A DNA stretch of 17,543 nt from CAYIYO01 sp964367715 (GTDB lineage: Bacteria; Chlamydiota; Chlamydiia; Chlamydiales; Criblamydiaceae). Made by a program: the position numbers and the translations under genes. The DNA is taken from contig CAYIYO010000038.1 of assembly GCA_964367715.1 (NCBI GenBank), positions 1 through 17,543 on the forward strand, in the 5' to 3' direction. Shown piece by piece: positions 7,080 to 14,207 of the stretch. Under the pieces are notes generated by a model. The model saw only the letters and a program-made list of their open reading frames with translations. It did no database searches and was not told where the DNA came from. The stretch's first letter is position 1, and each line of letters opens with the position of its first letter.

Positions 7080-9000
7080 TGTAAAAAAATTTCTTTTTGT
7101 TGGCGTTGCCGATACAAAAAAAGAGTTCTTTGCCAAAGCACAAGAGAAGGGCATTGTTCACTTCATTGATTCTAAGGTAGGGAAAGCCGAAGCGGCACCT
7201 GCCGATCTCCAACATGTAACAGCTGCTATAAAAATATTAAGAGGCCTTCCTGTTGTAGAGCAGGAAGAAATTCATGAATATTCTCTTGCTGACGGTATTG
7301 TCGAAAAAATTTTAGATCTCCGTCATCGCCTTGAAAAGCTCTACGAAGAAGCACGCATACTCAAATTAGAAATTTCTCGTGTTCAAGTCTTCGGCGACTT
7401 CTCCAAAGAGGATATCCGCCACCTCGAAAAAGAAGCACATCGTCACCTTCAATTTTTCTTTGCGAAAAGTGGATATAAGGATGAGCCGAATTTCCCGGAA
7501 GAGCCACTCTTTATCGGCTCTGACCACGGTCTTGACTATTTTGTCACAATCTCAAAAGAGCATCTGCATTTTGAAAAAATGGTGGAGATGAAGGTCGATC
7601 GTCCTGTTGGCGAACTCCGTACCCGTCTAAAACAGGTTGAGCAGGACACGGTTGATGTCGAGCACACCCTTAAAACCTATGCAAAATATAACTACTTTTT
7701 GCATCACGCTCTCATCGATAAAATGAACCGCTACAACCTGACTAAAAATGAGGGATACGTTCAAAATGAAATCGATGACAATCTCTTTGCCGTCCAAGGA
7801 TGGGTCCCTCACGATAAAATTAGCGAATTAGAGGAAGTGGTCCGTGCAAAAAATGTCTTCTACGATGAAATTGCCATCGAAGATAAAGACGTCATTCCTA
7901 CCTTTTTAGAAAATGAAGGAATGAACCGTGTCGGCGAAGATTTGGTTCATATCTACGACACTCCTTCTATAACGGATAAAGATCCTTCCCTTTGGGTTCT
8001 CTGCTTCTTTGCGCTCTTCTTTGCATTTATCGTAGGCGATGGCGGATATGGCCTGATTCTTCTTTGCGTTGCGCTCTACTTTGGATATAAGTTCAAAGGA
8101 GGGAAAGGCATAGGGCGTCGGATGCTAAAGCTTTCAGTTGTGTTATGCACGGCTTGTATTATCTGGGGATTCCTTACGACTTCATTTTTAGGGTTTAGCA
8201 TTCCTTACGAAAGCCCTTTGCGCAAAGTCTCCTTGCTGACATCGATGGCAGAGAAGAAAATTGAGTACCACCAAAAAAATAATGATGCTGTTTTTAAGGA
8301 ATGGGTAACGAAGTTCCCTGAATTAGAAAAGGCCACTTCCCCAGAACAAGTTGTGGCGATCGCTACCAAAGTAGACAAAGGGAAGCGTGTTCACGTTTTA
8401 CTGAATGATTTTACAGATACAATTTTGATGGAACTTGCTCTCTTGATTGGAATCATTCACTTATGCTTTTCATTTCTTCGTAACTTAAAACGCAATAAAA
8501 CAGGAATTGGATGGGTCATTGCGATCATTGGTGGGTACTTCTATTTTCCTTACTACCTAGGCGCGAGTTCTGCTTTTAATTTTTTGACTGGAATAAGTCC
8601 TCAAGCAGTAGGACCCGAAGGACTTTATATGATGATCGGTGGCACTGTCCTCGCAACGGTGATTAGTATCTATCAAAATCGCCTGCTAGGCTTGTTAGAG
8701 CCAATGACGGGAATACAAATTTTTGCCGACGTCTTATCTTATCTTCGTCTGTATGCTTTAGGTCTAGCTGGAGCGATTGTTAGCGCGACGATCAATGAGT
8801 TGGCAGGTGGACTATTTATTGTCTTTGCTGTTCCTCTCATTCTTTTAGGACATATTGTAAACATCATCTTGGCGATTATGGGAGGAGTCATCCATGGGCT
8901 TCGTCTTAACTTCCTTGAATGGTACCGTTGGTCTTTTGAAGGGGGAGGGAAAATGTTTAACCCTTTACGCAAATTATACCACGGTTCGGATAAATTTTGA
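7069..9000 (+). CDS. atpI: V-type ATP synthase subunit I (membrane stator)
   Basis: A 643-residue subunit I (a-subunit type), which forms the ion half-channels against the AtpK ring. Residues 1 to about 305 are the cytoplasmic stalk-binding part with coiled coils. The rest is a membrane domain with about 7-8 hydrophobic segments (first near 309-330, WVLCFFALFFAFIVGDGGYG). The essential arginine is R560 in LSYLRLYALGLAG, and a second conserved Arg is R612 in HGLRLNFLEWY. It starts at ATG 7069 inside the atpD 3' end, with AAGGAA upstream. The recognisable family sequence stops at about FNPLRK; the last residues (YHGSDKF and the stop) lie within the left arm of the inverted repeat at 8975-9138, so the native C-terminus may have been replaced. 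Confidence 0.95.
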   Translation: MRIDVKKFLFVGVADTKKEFFAKAQEKGIVHFIDSKVGKAEAAPADLQHVTAAIKILRGLPVVEQEEIHEYSLADGIVEKILDLRHRLEKLYEEARILKLEISRVQVFGDFSKEDIRHLEKEAHRHLQFFFAKSGYKDEPNFPEEPLFIGSDHGLDYFVTISKEHLHFEKMVEMKVDRPVGELRTRLKQVEQDTVDVEHTLKTYAKYNYFLHHALIDKMNRYNLTKNEGYVQNEIDDNLFAVQGWVPHDKISELEEVVRAKNVFYDEIAIEDKDVIPTFLENEGMNRVGEDLVHIYDTPSITDKDPSLWVLCFFALFFAFIVGDGGYGLILLCVALYFGYKFKGGKGIGRRMLKLSVVLCTACIIWGFLTTSFLGFSIPYESPLRKVSLLTSMAEKKIEYHQKNNDAVFKEWVTKFPELEKATSPEQVVAIATKVDKGKRVHVLLNDFTDTILMELALLIGIIHLCFSFLRNLKRNKTGIGWVIAIIGGYFYFPYYLGASSAFNFLTGISPQAVGPEGLYMMIGGTVLATVISIYQNRLLGLLEPMTGIQIFADVLSYLRLYALGLAGAIVSATINELAGGLFIVFAVPLILLGHIVNIILAIMGGVIHGLRLNFLEWYRWSFEGGGKMFNPLRKLYHGSDKF

Positions 9001-9138
9001 CATTTGGACACAACGAAAGCCCCGCGGTTAAGAGATCGCAAGTGGGTTCATATTTGTTAATATTAAACCACTTGCGATCTCTTAACCGCGGGGCTTTGGT
9101 TGAGTCGAAATGCCAAAATTTACCCGAACCGTGGTATA
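8975..9138. repeat. Long 71-bp inverted repeat (164-base palindromic element)
   Basis: Bases 8975-9045 and 9068-9138 are reverse complements over 71 positions with 5 mismatches (8990/9123, 9000/9113, 9006/9107, 9010/9103, 9015/9098). The inner 30 bp (9016-9045 with 9068-9097) are perfect and include a GC-rich AAAGCCCCGCGG block. Even the 22-base spacer mostly pairs (ATATT/AATAT), leaving a tiny loop. The left arm holds the last codons and stop of atpI; the right arm lies upstream of atpK. As RNA it would be a very stable hairpin between atpI and atpK. No U-tract follows, so it is not a classical terminator. I found no second copy in this window. Confidence 0.95.
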
Positions 9139-9178
9139 GAAGTAGAATAAATCAGTATCTATATAGAGGAGTATTGAT

Positions 9179-9601
9179 ATGAATTTTGATATGATTGGAC
9201 CGGCCTTAGTGTTGGGGTTACCCCTGATAGGCAGCGGTATCGGTTGCTGTATCGCCGGAATGGCGTCGCATGCAGTGATGAGCCGCGTAGAAGAAGGTCA
9301 CGGAAAGTTTATTGGAATGGCTTCTGCACCTTCATCGCAGAGTATTTATGGTTTTGTATTAATGTTACTTTTACGTAATGCAATCATCGATAATCAATTT
9401 TCTCCTGTCTCTGCAATAGGAATTGCTATTTCTGCAGGGTCAGCAATGATGATTTCTGCAATTTTTCAAGGAAAACTGTGCGCCACGGGTATTCAAGCCT
9501 CAGCAAAGCAACCTTCGATTTATGGAAAATGCTGGGCCGCTATCGGGATTGTGGAATCGTTCGCTCTCTTTGCCTTGGTATTCTCCTTGATGTTGTTGTA
9601 G
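9179..9601 (+). CDS. atpK: V-type ATP synthase subunit K (c-ring proteolipid)
   Basis: A 140-residue, four-helix proteolipid made of two hairpins, which forms the rotating membrane ring. The ion-carrying carboxylate is E126 in GIVESFALF of the last helix. Other recognisable features are the Gly-rich first helix (LPLIGSGIGCCIAG, 14-27), PSSQSIYGFV (51-60) and FQGKLCATGIQASAKQPS (96-113). Compared from memory with E. hirae NtpK, whose Na+ site uses L61, T64, Q65, Q110 and E139, this protein has S53, Q54, Q97 and E126, with Ala at the L61 position. The first hairpin has Q in place of a second carboxylate, as in other prokaryotic K subunits. The start has a strong GAGGAG (9166-9171) 7 bases upstream. 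It is separated from atpI by the large palindrome, unlike the tight spacing elsewhere in the operon. Confidence 0.95.
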   Translation: MNFDMIGPALVLGLPLIGSGIGCCIAGMASHAVMSRVEEGHGKFIGMASAPSSQSIYGFVLMLLLRNAIIDNQFSPVSAIGIAISAGSAMMISAIFQGKLCATGIQASAKQPSIYGKCWAAIGIVESFALFALVFSLMLL

Positions 9602-9607
9602 GCGTTT

Positions 9608-9660
9608 ATCGCATCAACAGAAACGAAATTCTTGGAGAATTTTAAGGTCGCGAATGCGAT
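9608..9660. terminator. Nested stem-loop after atpK, possible operon terminator
   Basis: Beginning 6 bases after the atpK stop, outer arms ATCGCAT (9608-9614) and ATGCGAT (9654-9660) enclose an inner 7-bp hairpin (AAATTCT 9626-9632 with AGAATTT 9636-9642). The inner stem ends in a short T run (TTTT at 9640-9643). It is AT-rich and weak for a terminator, but placed where the ATPase operon would end. Confidence 0.35.
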
Positions 9661-9691
9661 CAACCTAATCCAAAAAAATCCTCAGCTTAAT

Positions 9692-9741
9692 GTATACCGA
9701 ACGTGACTCAAAAAACAAATTTTGAATTACGTTTGGTATAC
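9692..9741. repeat. 22-bp inverted repeat between atpK and nuoA
   Basis: Bases 9692-9713 and 9720-9741 pair with a 6-base loop; there is one C/A mismatch (9707/9726) and two G-T pairs (9699/9734, 9705/9728). Both outer ends read GTATAC. The two G-T pairs keep the stem intact as plus-strand RNA. It could be part of the ATPase operon terminator, a leader structure for nuo, or a palindromic repeat. The following 100 bases are AT-rich with no promoter that I can place with confidence. Confidence 0.7.
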
Positions 9742-9841
9742 CTATGAGGAATCTTCTTAAAAACTTCTTCTGTAAAATATTCATTTAACATATACCTAAA
9801 ATTTTAATCCATGTTGCAGACCCACAAAAAAGGAATGCCTT

Positions 9842-10198
9842 GTGTCGGATTTTTTTCCTGTCTATGTCTATTTTGCAATGGTACTACTTGTCACTCTGAC
9901 CATTCTTGGATGCTCCGTTCTTTTTCCCTCCAAAAAATCGGCACCGGATAAATTTTTACCATATGAATCGGGAATAAAGACGCAGGGAGATCTAATGCAA
10001 GAGCGTTTTCCTCTGCGCCATTATCTTGTTGCCCTCATCTTTCTCGTTTTTGATATCGAAGTCGTTTTTCTCTATCCATGGGCTGTCATTAGCAAGCAGA
10101 TCGGAGCTTTTGCATTTTATGAAATGGCATTTTTTTTGGTCGTTTTGTTAGTGGGATTAGCCTATATCTGGCGTAAAGGGGGACTCAATTGGGACTAA
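9842..10198 (+). CDS. nuoA: NADH-quinone oxidoreductase subunit A
   Basis: A 118-residue membrane subunit of complex I, near the quinone site at the junction of the two arms. Three membrane segments are visible (about 7-28, 57-81 and 88-111). Family hallmarks are the LPYESGI loop after the first helix and FDIEVVFLYPWA in the second, with the acidic D/E pair intact. The start is GTG at 9842 (VSDFFPVY), supported by AAAAGGA about 7 bases upstream; the next in-frame ATG falls inside the first membrane helix. It is the first gene of the nuo operon, and its last 10 bases overlap nuoB. Length is normal for the family. Confidence 0.95.
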   Translation: MSDFFPVYVYFAMVLLVTLTILGCSVLFPSKKSAPDKFLPYESGIKTQGDLMQERFPLRHYLVALIFLVFDIEVVFLYPWAVISKQIGAFAFYEMAFFLVVLLVGLAYIWRKGGLNWD

Positions 10199-10677
10199 AT
10201 CAACAAGAAAAAACCCCTTTCCTTGTCGCTCCTCTAGAGCAACTAATTAACTGGGCGAGAGAAAATTCGCTTTGGCCCGCACAGTTTGGCCTTGCGTGCT
10301 GTGCAATTGAAATGATGTCGACAGCAGCGAGTCGTTATGATGTCTCTCGCTTTGGAATGGAAGTGTTTCGTGCCTCTCCCCGACAAAGTGATGTGATGAT
10401 TGTTGCGGGGCGTGTCAGCCAAAAGATGGCGCCTGTCTTAAAAATGATTTATGACCAAATGCTCGAACCAAAATGGGTCATCGCGATGGGAGACTGCGCA
10501 TCGACCGGAGGCATTTATAATAATTATGCGATCCTTCAGGGTGTCGACACGATCGTTCCGGTTGACGTTTATGTTGCGGGCTGTCCTCCGCGTCCGGAAG
10601 CATTGTTAGATGGATTGATCATGCTCCAAAAAAAGATTAGAACAGAGCAACCGTTGACAAGGAAAAAATCGTCATGA
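10189..10677 (+). CDS. nuoB: NADH-quinone oxidoreductase subunit B
   Basis: A 162-residue subunit that carries the last iron-sulfur cluster (N2), which hands electrons to quinone. All four ligands are present: the tandem C37-C38 in the LACCAIEMM motif, C103 in MGDCAS and C132 in AGCPPRPEAL. The start is a TTG at 10189, inside the end of nuoA. It is chosen because AAAGGGGGA (about 10175-10183) sits 5 bases upstream and the first in-frame ATG (M42) would remove the tandem Cys. The TGA overlaps the nuoC start (ATGA). It acts on the cytoplasmic face, bound to NuoD, NuoA and NuoH. Confidence 0.96.
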   Translation: MGLNQQEKTPFLVAPLEQLINWARENSLWPAQFGLACCAIEMMSTAASRYDVSRFGMEVFRASPRQSDVMIVAGRVSQKMAPVLKMIYDQMLEPKWVIAMGDCASTGGIYNNYAILQGVDTIVPVDVYVAGCPPRPEALLDGLIMLQKKIRTEQPLTRKKSS

Positions 10678-11210
10678 CAACGGAAGCGGCTCTCGATCAT
10701 CTAAAACGGCAGTTTTCTTCCGCAGTACTTACAGAATCCCATTTTTTAGGAGAAACAACTGTTGCGGTCGATAAAGTACAAATAAAAGAGTTACTGACTT
10801 CTCTGCGAGATGAACAGGGATACGCTATTTTAACAGATCTGTCAGGGATTGATTACTTGTCTCCAACAAAACACACGTGCATTTTTTATCTGCTCCAAAA
10901 TCCTTCAAACGATGAACGGATTCGTCTCACCGTCACCGTCGAACGCGAGGAATCGCTTCCTTCGATCACGACGCTTTGGAAAGCAGCAGACTGGTTTGAG
11001 CGCGAACTGTACGACCTTTTCGGCGTACATTTCGAAGGGCATCCCGATATCAAACGCATTCTGATGCCCGATGACTGGATTGGCCATCCATTACGTCGCG
11101 ACTACGCACTGACGGAAGAACCTGTCGCTTTTAAACATGGTGTCGAACCAAAAATTCCTTCGCAAACGATTCCTTTTATTCCATACGAAAAGAAAAATAA
11201 AAAATTTTAA
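10674..11210 (+). CDS. nuoC: NADH-quinone oxidoreductase subunit C
   Basis: A 178-residue subunit of the peripheral arm (30 kDa subunit family), which packs against NuoD and has no cofactor. It is recognised by the C-terminal signature running from WFERELYDLFGVHFEGHPD to ILMPDDWIGHPLRRDY, which is complete. The N-terminal half is the usual mixed alpha/beta domain. NuoC and NuoD are separate genes here, unlike the fused NuoCD of E. coli. The ATG overlaps the nuoB stop (ATGA); AAGGAA is about 10 bases upstream. The Lys/Asn-rich tail is AT-rich at the DNA level. Confidence 0.95.
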   Translation: MTTEAALDHLKRQFSSAVLTESHFLGETTVAVDKVQIKELLTSLRDEQGYAILTDLSGIDYLSPTKHTCIFYLLQNPSNDERIRLTVTVEREESLPSITTLWKAADWFERELYDLFGVHFEGHPDIKRILMPDDWIGHPLRRDYALTEEPVAFKHGVEPKIPSQTIPFIPYEKKNKKF

Positions 11211-11224
11211 GATGAGTGTTTAAC

Positions 11225-12430
11225 ATGGCAAAAGCATATCAAGATGTGAGCACGTTAGGTGTGCATGCAGATGTCATGGAACTCAATCTTGGCCCTCAGC
11301 ATCCTTCCACTCATGGTGTATTGCGTCTTAAATTGCGTCTCAATGGGGAAATAATCATTTCCGCAGAGCCGATCATTGGCTATCTACATACAGGTGTAGA
11401 AAAGGAATGCGAAACGCGTATCTACCATCAAGTGTTCACCTTAGTAGACAGATTGGACTACCTTTCGGGCCCCGCCGAAGAACAAGCCTTTGCCGGCTGC
11501 GTGGAACGCCTCATGAATATCGAAGTTCCGGAACGCGCACAAACCATACGCGTCATTCTCTTGGAACTTTCACGTCTTGCCAGCCACCTATTATGGCTGG
11601 GAACTAGTGCGATGGAACTCAATATGTCTTCCATTTTCATGTACTGCATGGCAGAGCGTGAAAAAATTCTAGATCTCTTTGAACAGATGTCCGGCGCACG
11701 CATGTTCCCTTCCTGCTGGCGCATCGGAGGGCTCTCCTACGATCTTAACGAAGGATTTGAATCCGAAACAAGAAAATTTCTGAAGGATTTTCCTGCGACA
11801 TGGAAAGATCTCGATAATTTACTGACGAATAACTATGTCTGGTGTGAACGTCTACAAGAAGTGGCGATCATCGATAAAGAATGTTGCCATCAATACGGCT
11901 GCACCGGTCCGATCATTCGTGCCGCAGGCATTCCTTACGATATTCGTAAGGTTTATCCTTATTTGGGCTATGAAAATTATGACTTTGATGTCCCTACGCG
12001 CACAGAAGGCGACTGCTATGCCCGTTATATGATCCGAATGGAAGAGATGAAGCAAAGCGCTTCCTTAGTCGAACAAGGACTATCTAAACTTAAGCCAGGT
12101 CCTGTCCTCACGAACAATCGTAAAGTCGCCCTTCCTCCGCGTTCCGAACTTCCACGTAGTATGGAAGCGGTCATTCATCAATTTAAATTAGTCAGCGCAG
12201 GATTCAATCCACCGATTGGAAATGTCTACAATTGTGTGGAATCCGCTCGAGGCGAACTGGGCCATTATCTTGTCAGTGATGGAAGCAATCGTCCATATCG
12301 CTTACGCGTCTGCTCTCCTTCTTTTAAACATGTACAAGTCTTAAAAGAAGTATTGATCGGACATAATATTTCCGATGTGGTTGTTGGAATTGCCAGTGTA
12401 GATCCTATAATGGGAGATGTTGATCGTTGA
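11225..12430 (+). CDS. nuoD: NADH-quinone oxidoreductase subunit D
   Basis: A 401-residue subunit (49 kDa family, related to [NiFe]-hydrogenase large subunits) that forms the quinone site with NuoB. Key features are LGPQHPSTHG with H30, matching the quinone-binding His38 of Thermus Nqo4, GYLHTGVEKECE, and LDYLSG with Y79, matching Nqo4 Tyr87. The C-terminus ends DPIMGDVDR, as is usual. The frame is open from GTG 11216, but ATG 11225 is preferred because MAKAYQD resembles normal N-termini; neither has a strong Shine-Dalgarno (AAGATGAG at 11209-11216). The TGA overlaps the nuoE ATG by one base. Length is normal. Confidence 0.95.
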   Translation: MAKAYQDVSTLGVHADVMELNLGPQHPSTHGVLRLKLRLNGEIIISAEPIIGYLHTGVEKECETRIYHQVFTLVDRLDYLSGPAEEQAFAGCVERLMNIEVPERAQTIRVILLELSRLASHLLWLGTSAMELNMSSIFMYCMAEREKILDLFEQMSGARMFPSCWRIGGLSYDLNEGFESETRKFLKDFPATWKDLDNLLTNNYVWCERLQEVAIIDKECCHQYGCTGPIIRAAGIPYDIRKVYPYLGYENYDFDVPTRTEGDCYARYMIRMEEMKQSASLVEQGLSKLKPGPVLTNNRKVALPPRSELPRSMEAVIHQFKLVSAGFNPPIGNVYNCVESARGELGHYLVSDGSNRPYRLRVCSPSFKHVQVLKEVLIGHNISDVVVGIASVDPIMGDVDR

Positions 12431-12915
12431 TGCTATCAGAAAAAACACGTCAGGCAATCCTCGAATTGCAACAATTGTATCCCCATAAGCGTTCGGCATT
12501 GCTCCCTGCGCTTCATCTTGCGCAGAACGAAAAAGGTTACTTGTCTCACAAAACGCAGAGTGAAGTCGCAGACCTATTCGAAATTCCTGCAAACGAAGTC
12601 CACAGCGTGGTCACTTTCTACGACATGTTTCATGAAAAACCTGTGGGCAAGCATATTATCCACGTCTGCAAAAACCTCTCGTGCATGCTGCGCGGATGCG
12701 ATCCTTTACTACAAAAAATATGCGACCACCTTCAAGTCTCTCCAGGTGGAACCTCTGCCGATGGAGAATTTACTGTCATCCCATCCGAATGCCTAGGCGC
12801 CTGCGACCGTGCGCCAATCCTGATTATGGATGAAGAAGTGATCGGTCCTGTTGCGGAAAATGATGTAGAAAAAATTTTGAATGAAGCAAAGAAGAAAGGG
12901 GTGTCGCATGGATGA
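12430..12915 (+). CDS. nuoE: NADH-quinone oxidoreductase subunit E
   Basis: A 161-residue subunit (24 kDa family) with a [2Fe-2S] cluster (N1a) next to the FMN of NuoF. Ligands are C80 and C85 (C-x4-C in HVCKNLSC) and C121 and C125 (C-x3-C in ECLGACDRAP), in a thioredoxin-like C-terminal domain. The N-terminal part is the helical bundle, including a PALHLAQNEKGYLS stretch. The frame extends 3 bases up to a TTG, but ATG 12430 (overlapping the nuoD stop as TGATG) is simpler. Its 3' end overlaps nuoF by 8 bases, so NuoE and NuoF are translationally linked, as befits their tight complex. Confidence 0.95.
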   Translation: MLSEKTRQAILELQQLYPHKRSALLPALHLAQNEKGYLSHKTQSEVADLFEIPANEVHSVVTFYDMFHEKPVGKHIIHVCKNLSCMLRGCDPLLQKICDHLQVSPGGTSADGEFTVIPSECLGACDRAPILIMDEEVIGPVAENDVEKILNEAKKKGVSHG

Positions 12916-14206
12916 AATGCGCGTTCTCCTCGCTCATGTGGATGCTCCCAACCAATGCACTATTTACACGTACGAAAAAAATGGGGGCTACAAAGCAATC
13001 CGAAAAACCATTCCGAATCTTACGCCTGCGCAGCTAATTGAAATGGTCAAAAAATCAGGACTGCGCGGAAGGGGAGGCGCGGGCTTCTTCACGGGAATGA
13101 AGTGGGGATTCATCCCTAACGATCCCAAACTAGAAAAATATCTTGTGTGCAACTGTGATGAAAGTGAGCCCGGAACATTTAAAGACCGCTTACTTGTTGA
13201 GCGCGATCCCCATCAACTGATCGAAGGAATGATCCTTGCAAGTTATGCCATTGGCGCTCACCGCGCCTTTATCTACTGCCGTGGTGAGTACTTCGAAAGC
13301 TTAAAAAGATTACGCACTGCTGTCGCCGAAGCAAAGGAAAAAGGATATTTAGGAAAAAATATTTTTGGTTCCGACTTTTCGTTAGAGATCGTTGTCCATC
13401 CAGGTGCCGGCGCTTATATTGCCGGAGAGGAAACGGCGCTTTTGAATTCACTGGAAGGATTCCGTGCGACACCACGTCTTAAGCCTCCTTTTCCTGCGAT
13501 TGCTGGCCTCTACGGAAAGCCGACCATTGTCAACAATGTCGAAACACTCTGCAACGTGGTCCATATTGTGAATAGGGGAGAGGAGTGGTTTCTTTCGATC
13601 GGAAAACCAAAAAATTCGGGAACAAAAATTTTTCAAGTCAGCGGCGATGTCCAGCGTCCGGGCTGTTTTGAATTTCCTTTGGGTGTCACCTTGCGAGAAG
13701 TTCTAGATGCAGCGGGGGGAATGTTTCCTGGCCGTTCCTTTAAGGCGTGCTATCCAGGCGGATCCTCCTGCGCTCTTCTCATTGCAAGCGATTTGGATAT
13801 TGCGTTGGATTTCGAAACGCTCGCTGCCCGCGGAACAGCCTTAGGGACCGCTTCCATCATCGTCATGGATGACCAGGCAGACATGGTCAAGGTTGCCCAT
13901 CGTCTGATGCAATTTTATCAAAATGAGTCGTGTGGAAAGTGCACCCCTTGCCGCGAAGGCACCCGTTGGATGGTTCAAGTGCTTGGTCGTATCGAAGCGG
14001 GCGGTGGCACATTCCAAGACTTAGAAACGATAAACAGGGTGTGTGTGGACATGGCAGAGACTTCATTTTGCGCCCTTGCTGTAGGAGCCGCTCCACCAGT
14101 CATCAGTGCCATTAAAGAATTTAAAAATGAATTTGAAGTCTATATCAGACGCAACCCGCATGCAAACGAACCTCCTAAAATGAAGATCTCCTACCCTTAT
14201 TTATAA
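12908..14206 (+). CDS. nuoF: NADH-quinone oxidoreductase subunit F (NADH and FMN binding)
   Basis: A 432-residue subunit (51 kDa family) that oxidises NADH with FMN and passes electrons on through the N3 [4Fe-4S] cluster. The Gly-rich FMN/NADH motif is G51-LRGRGGAGF-F60, followed by CDESEPGTFKDR and GAGAYIAGEETALLNSLEG. N3 ligands are C342, C345 and C348 (CGKCTPC) plus C388 (FCALA). The frame is open from 12881, but ATG 12908 is preferred: AAAGGGG is 6-7 bases upstream, and the longer form would add nine unlikely basic residues (start through GCR). An ATG three codons further (12917) is an alternative. The stop is one base before nuoG. Confidence 0.96.
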   Translation: MDEMRVLLAHVDAPNQCTIYTYEKNGGYKAIRKTIPNLTPAQLIEMVKKSGLRGRGGAGFFTGMKWGFIPNDPKLEKYLVCNCDESEPGTFKDRLLVERDPHQLIEGMILASYAIGAHRAFIYCRGEYFESLKRLRTAVAEAKEKGYLGKNIFGSDFSLEIVVHPGAGAYIAGEETALLNSLEGFRATPRLKPPFPAIAGLYGKPTIVNNVETLCNVVHIVNRGEEWFLSIGKPKNSGTKIFQVSGDVQRPGCFEFPLGVTLREVLDAAGGMFPGRSFKACYPGGSSCALLIASDLDIALDFETLAARGTALGTASIIVMDDQADMVKVAHRLMQFYQNESCGKCTPCREGTRWMVQVLGRIEAGGGTFQDLETINRVCVDMAETSFCALAVGAAPPVISAIKEFKNEFEVYIRRNPHANEPPKMKISYPYL

Positions 14207-14207
14207 T

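Noticed and set aside
8739..9182. Two small ORFs on opposite strands (8739-9041 minus, 8997-9182 plus) with matching RSLNRGA peptides
   Set aside because: The similarity is a by-product of the inverted repeat, which encodes the same peptide on both strands; neither has a gene context, and one is antisense to atpI.
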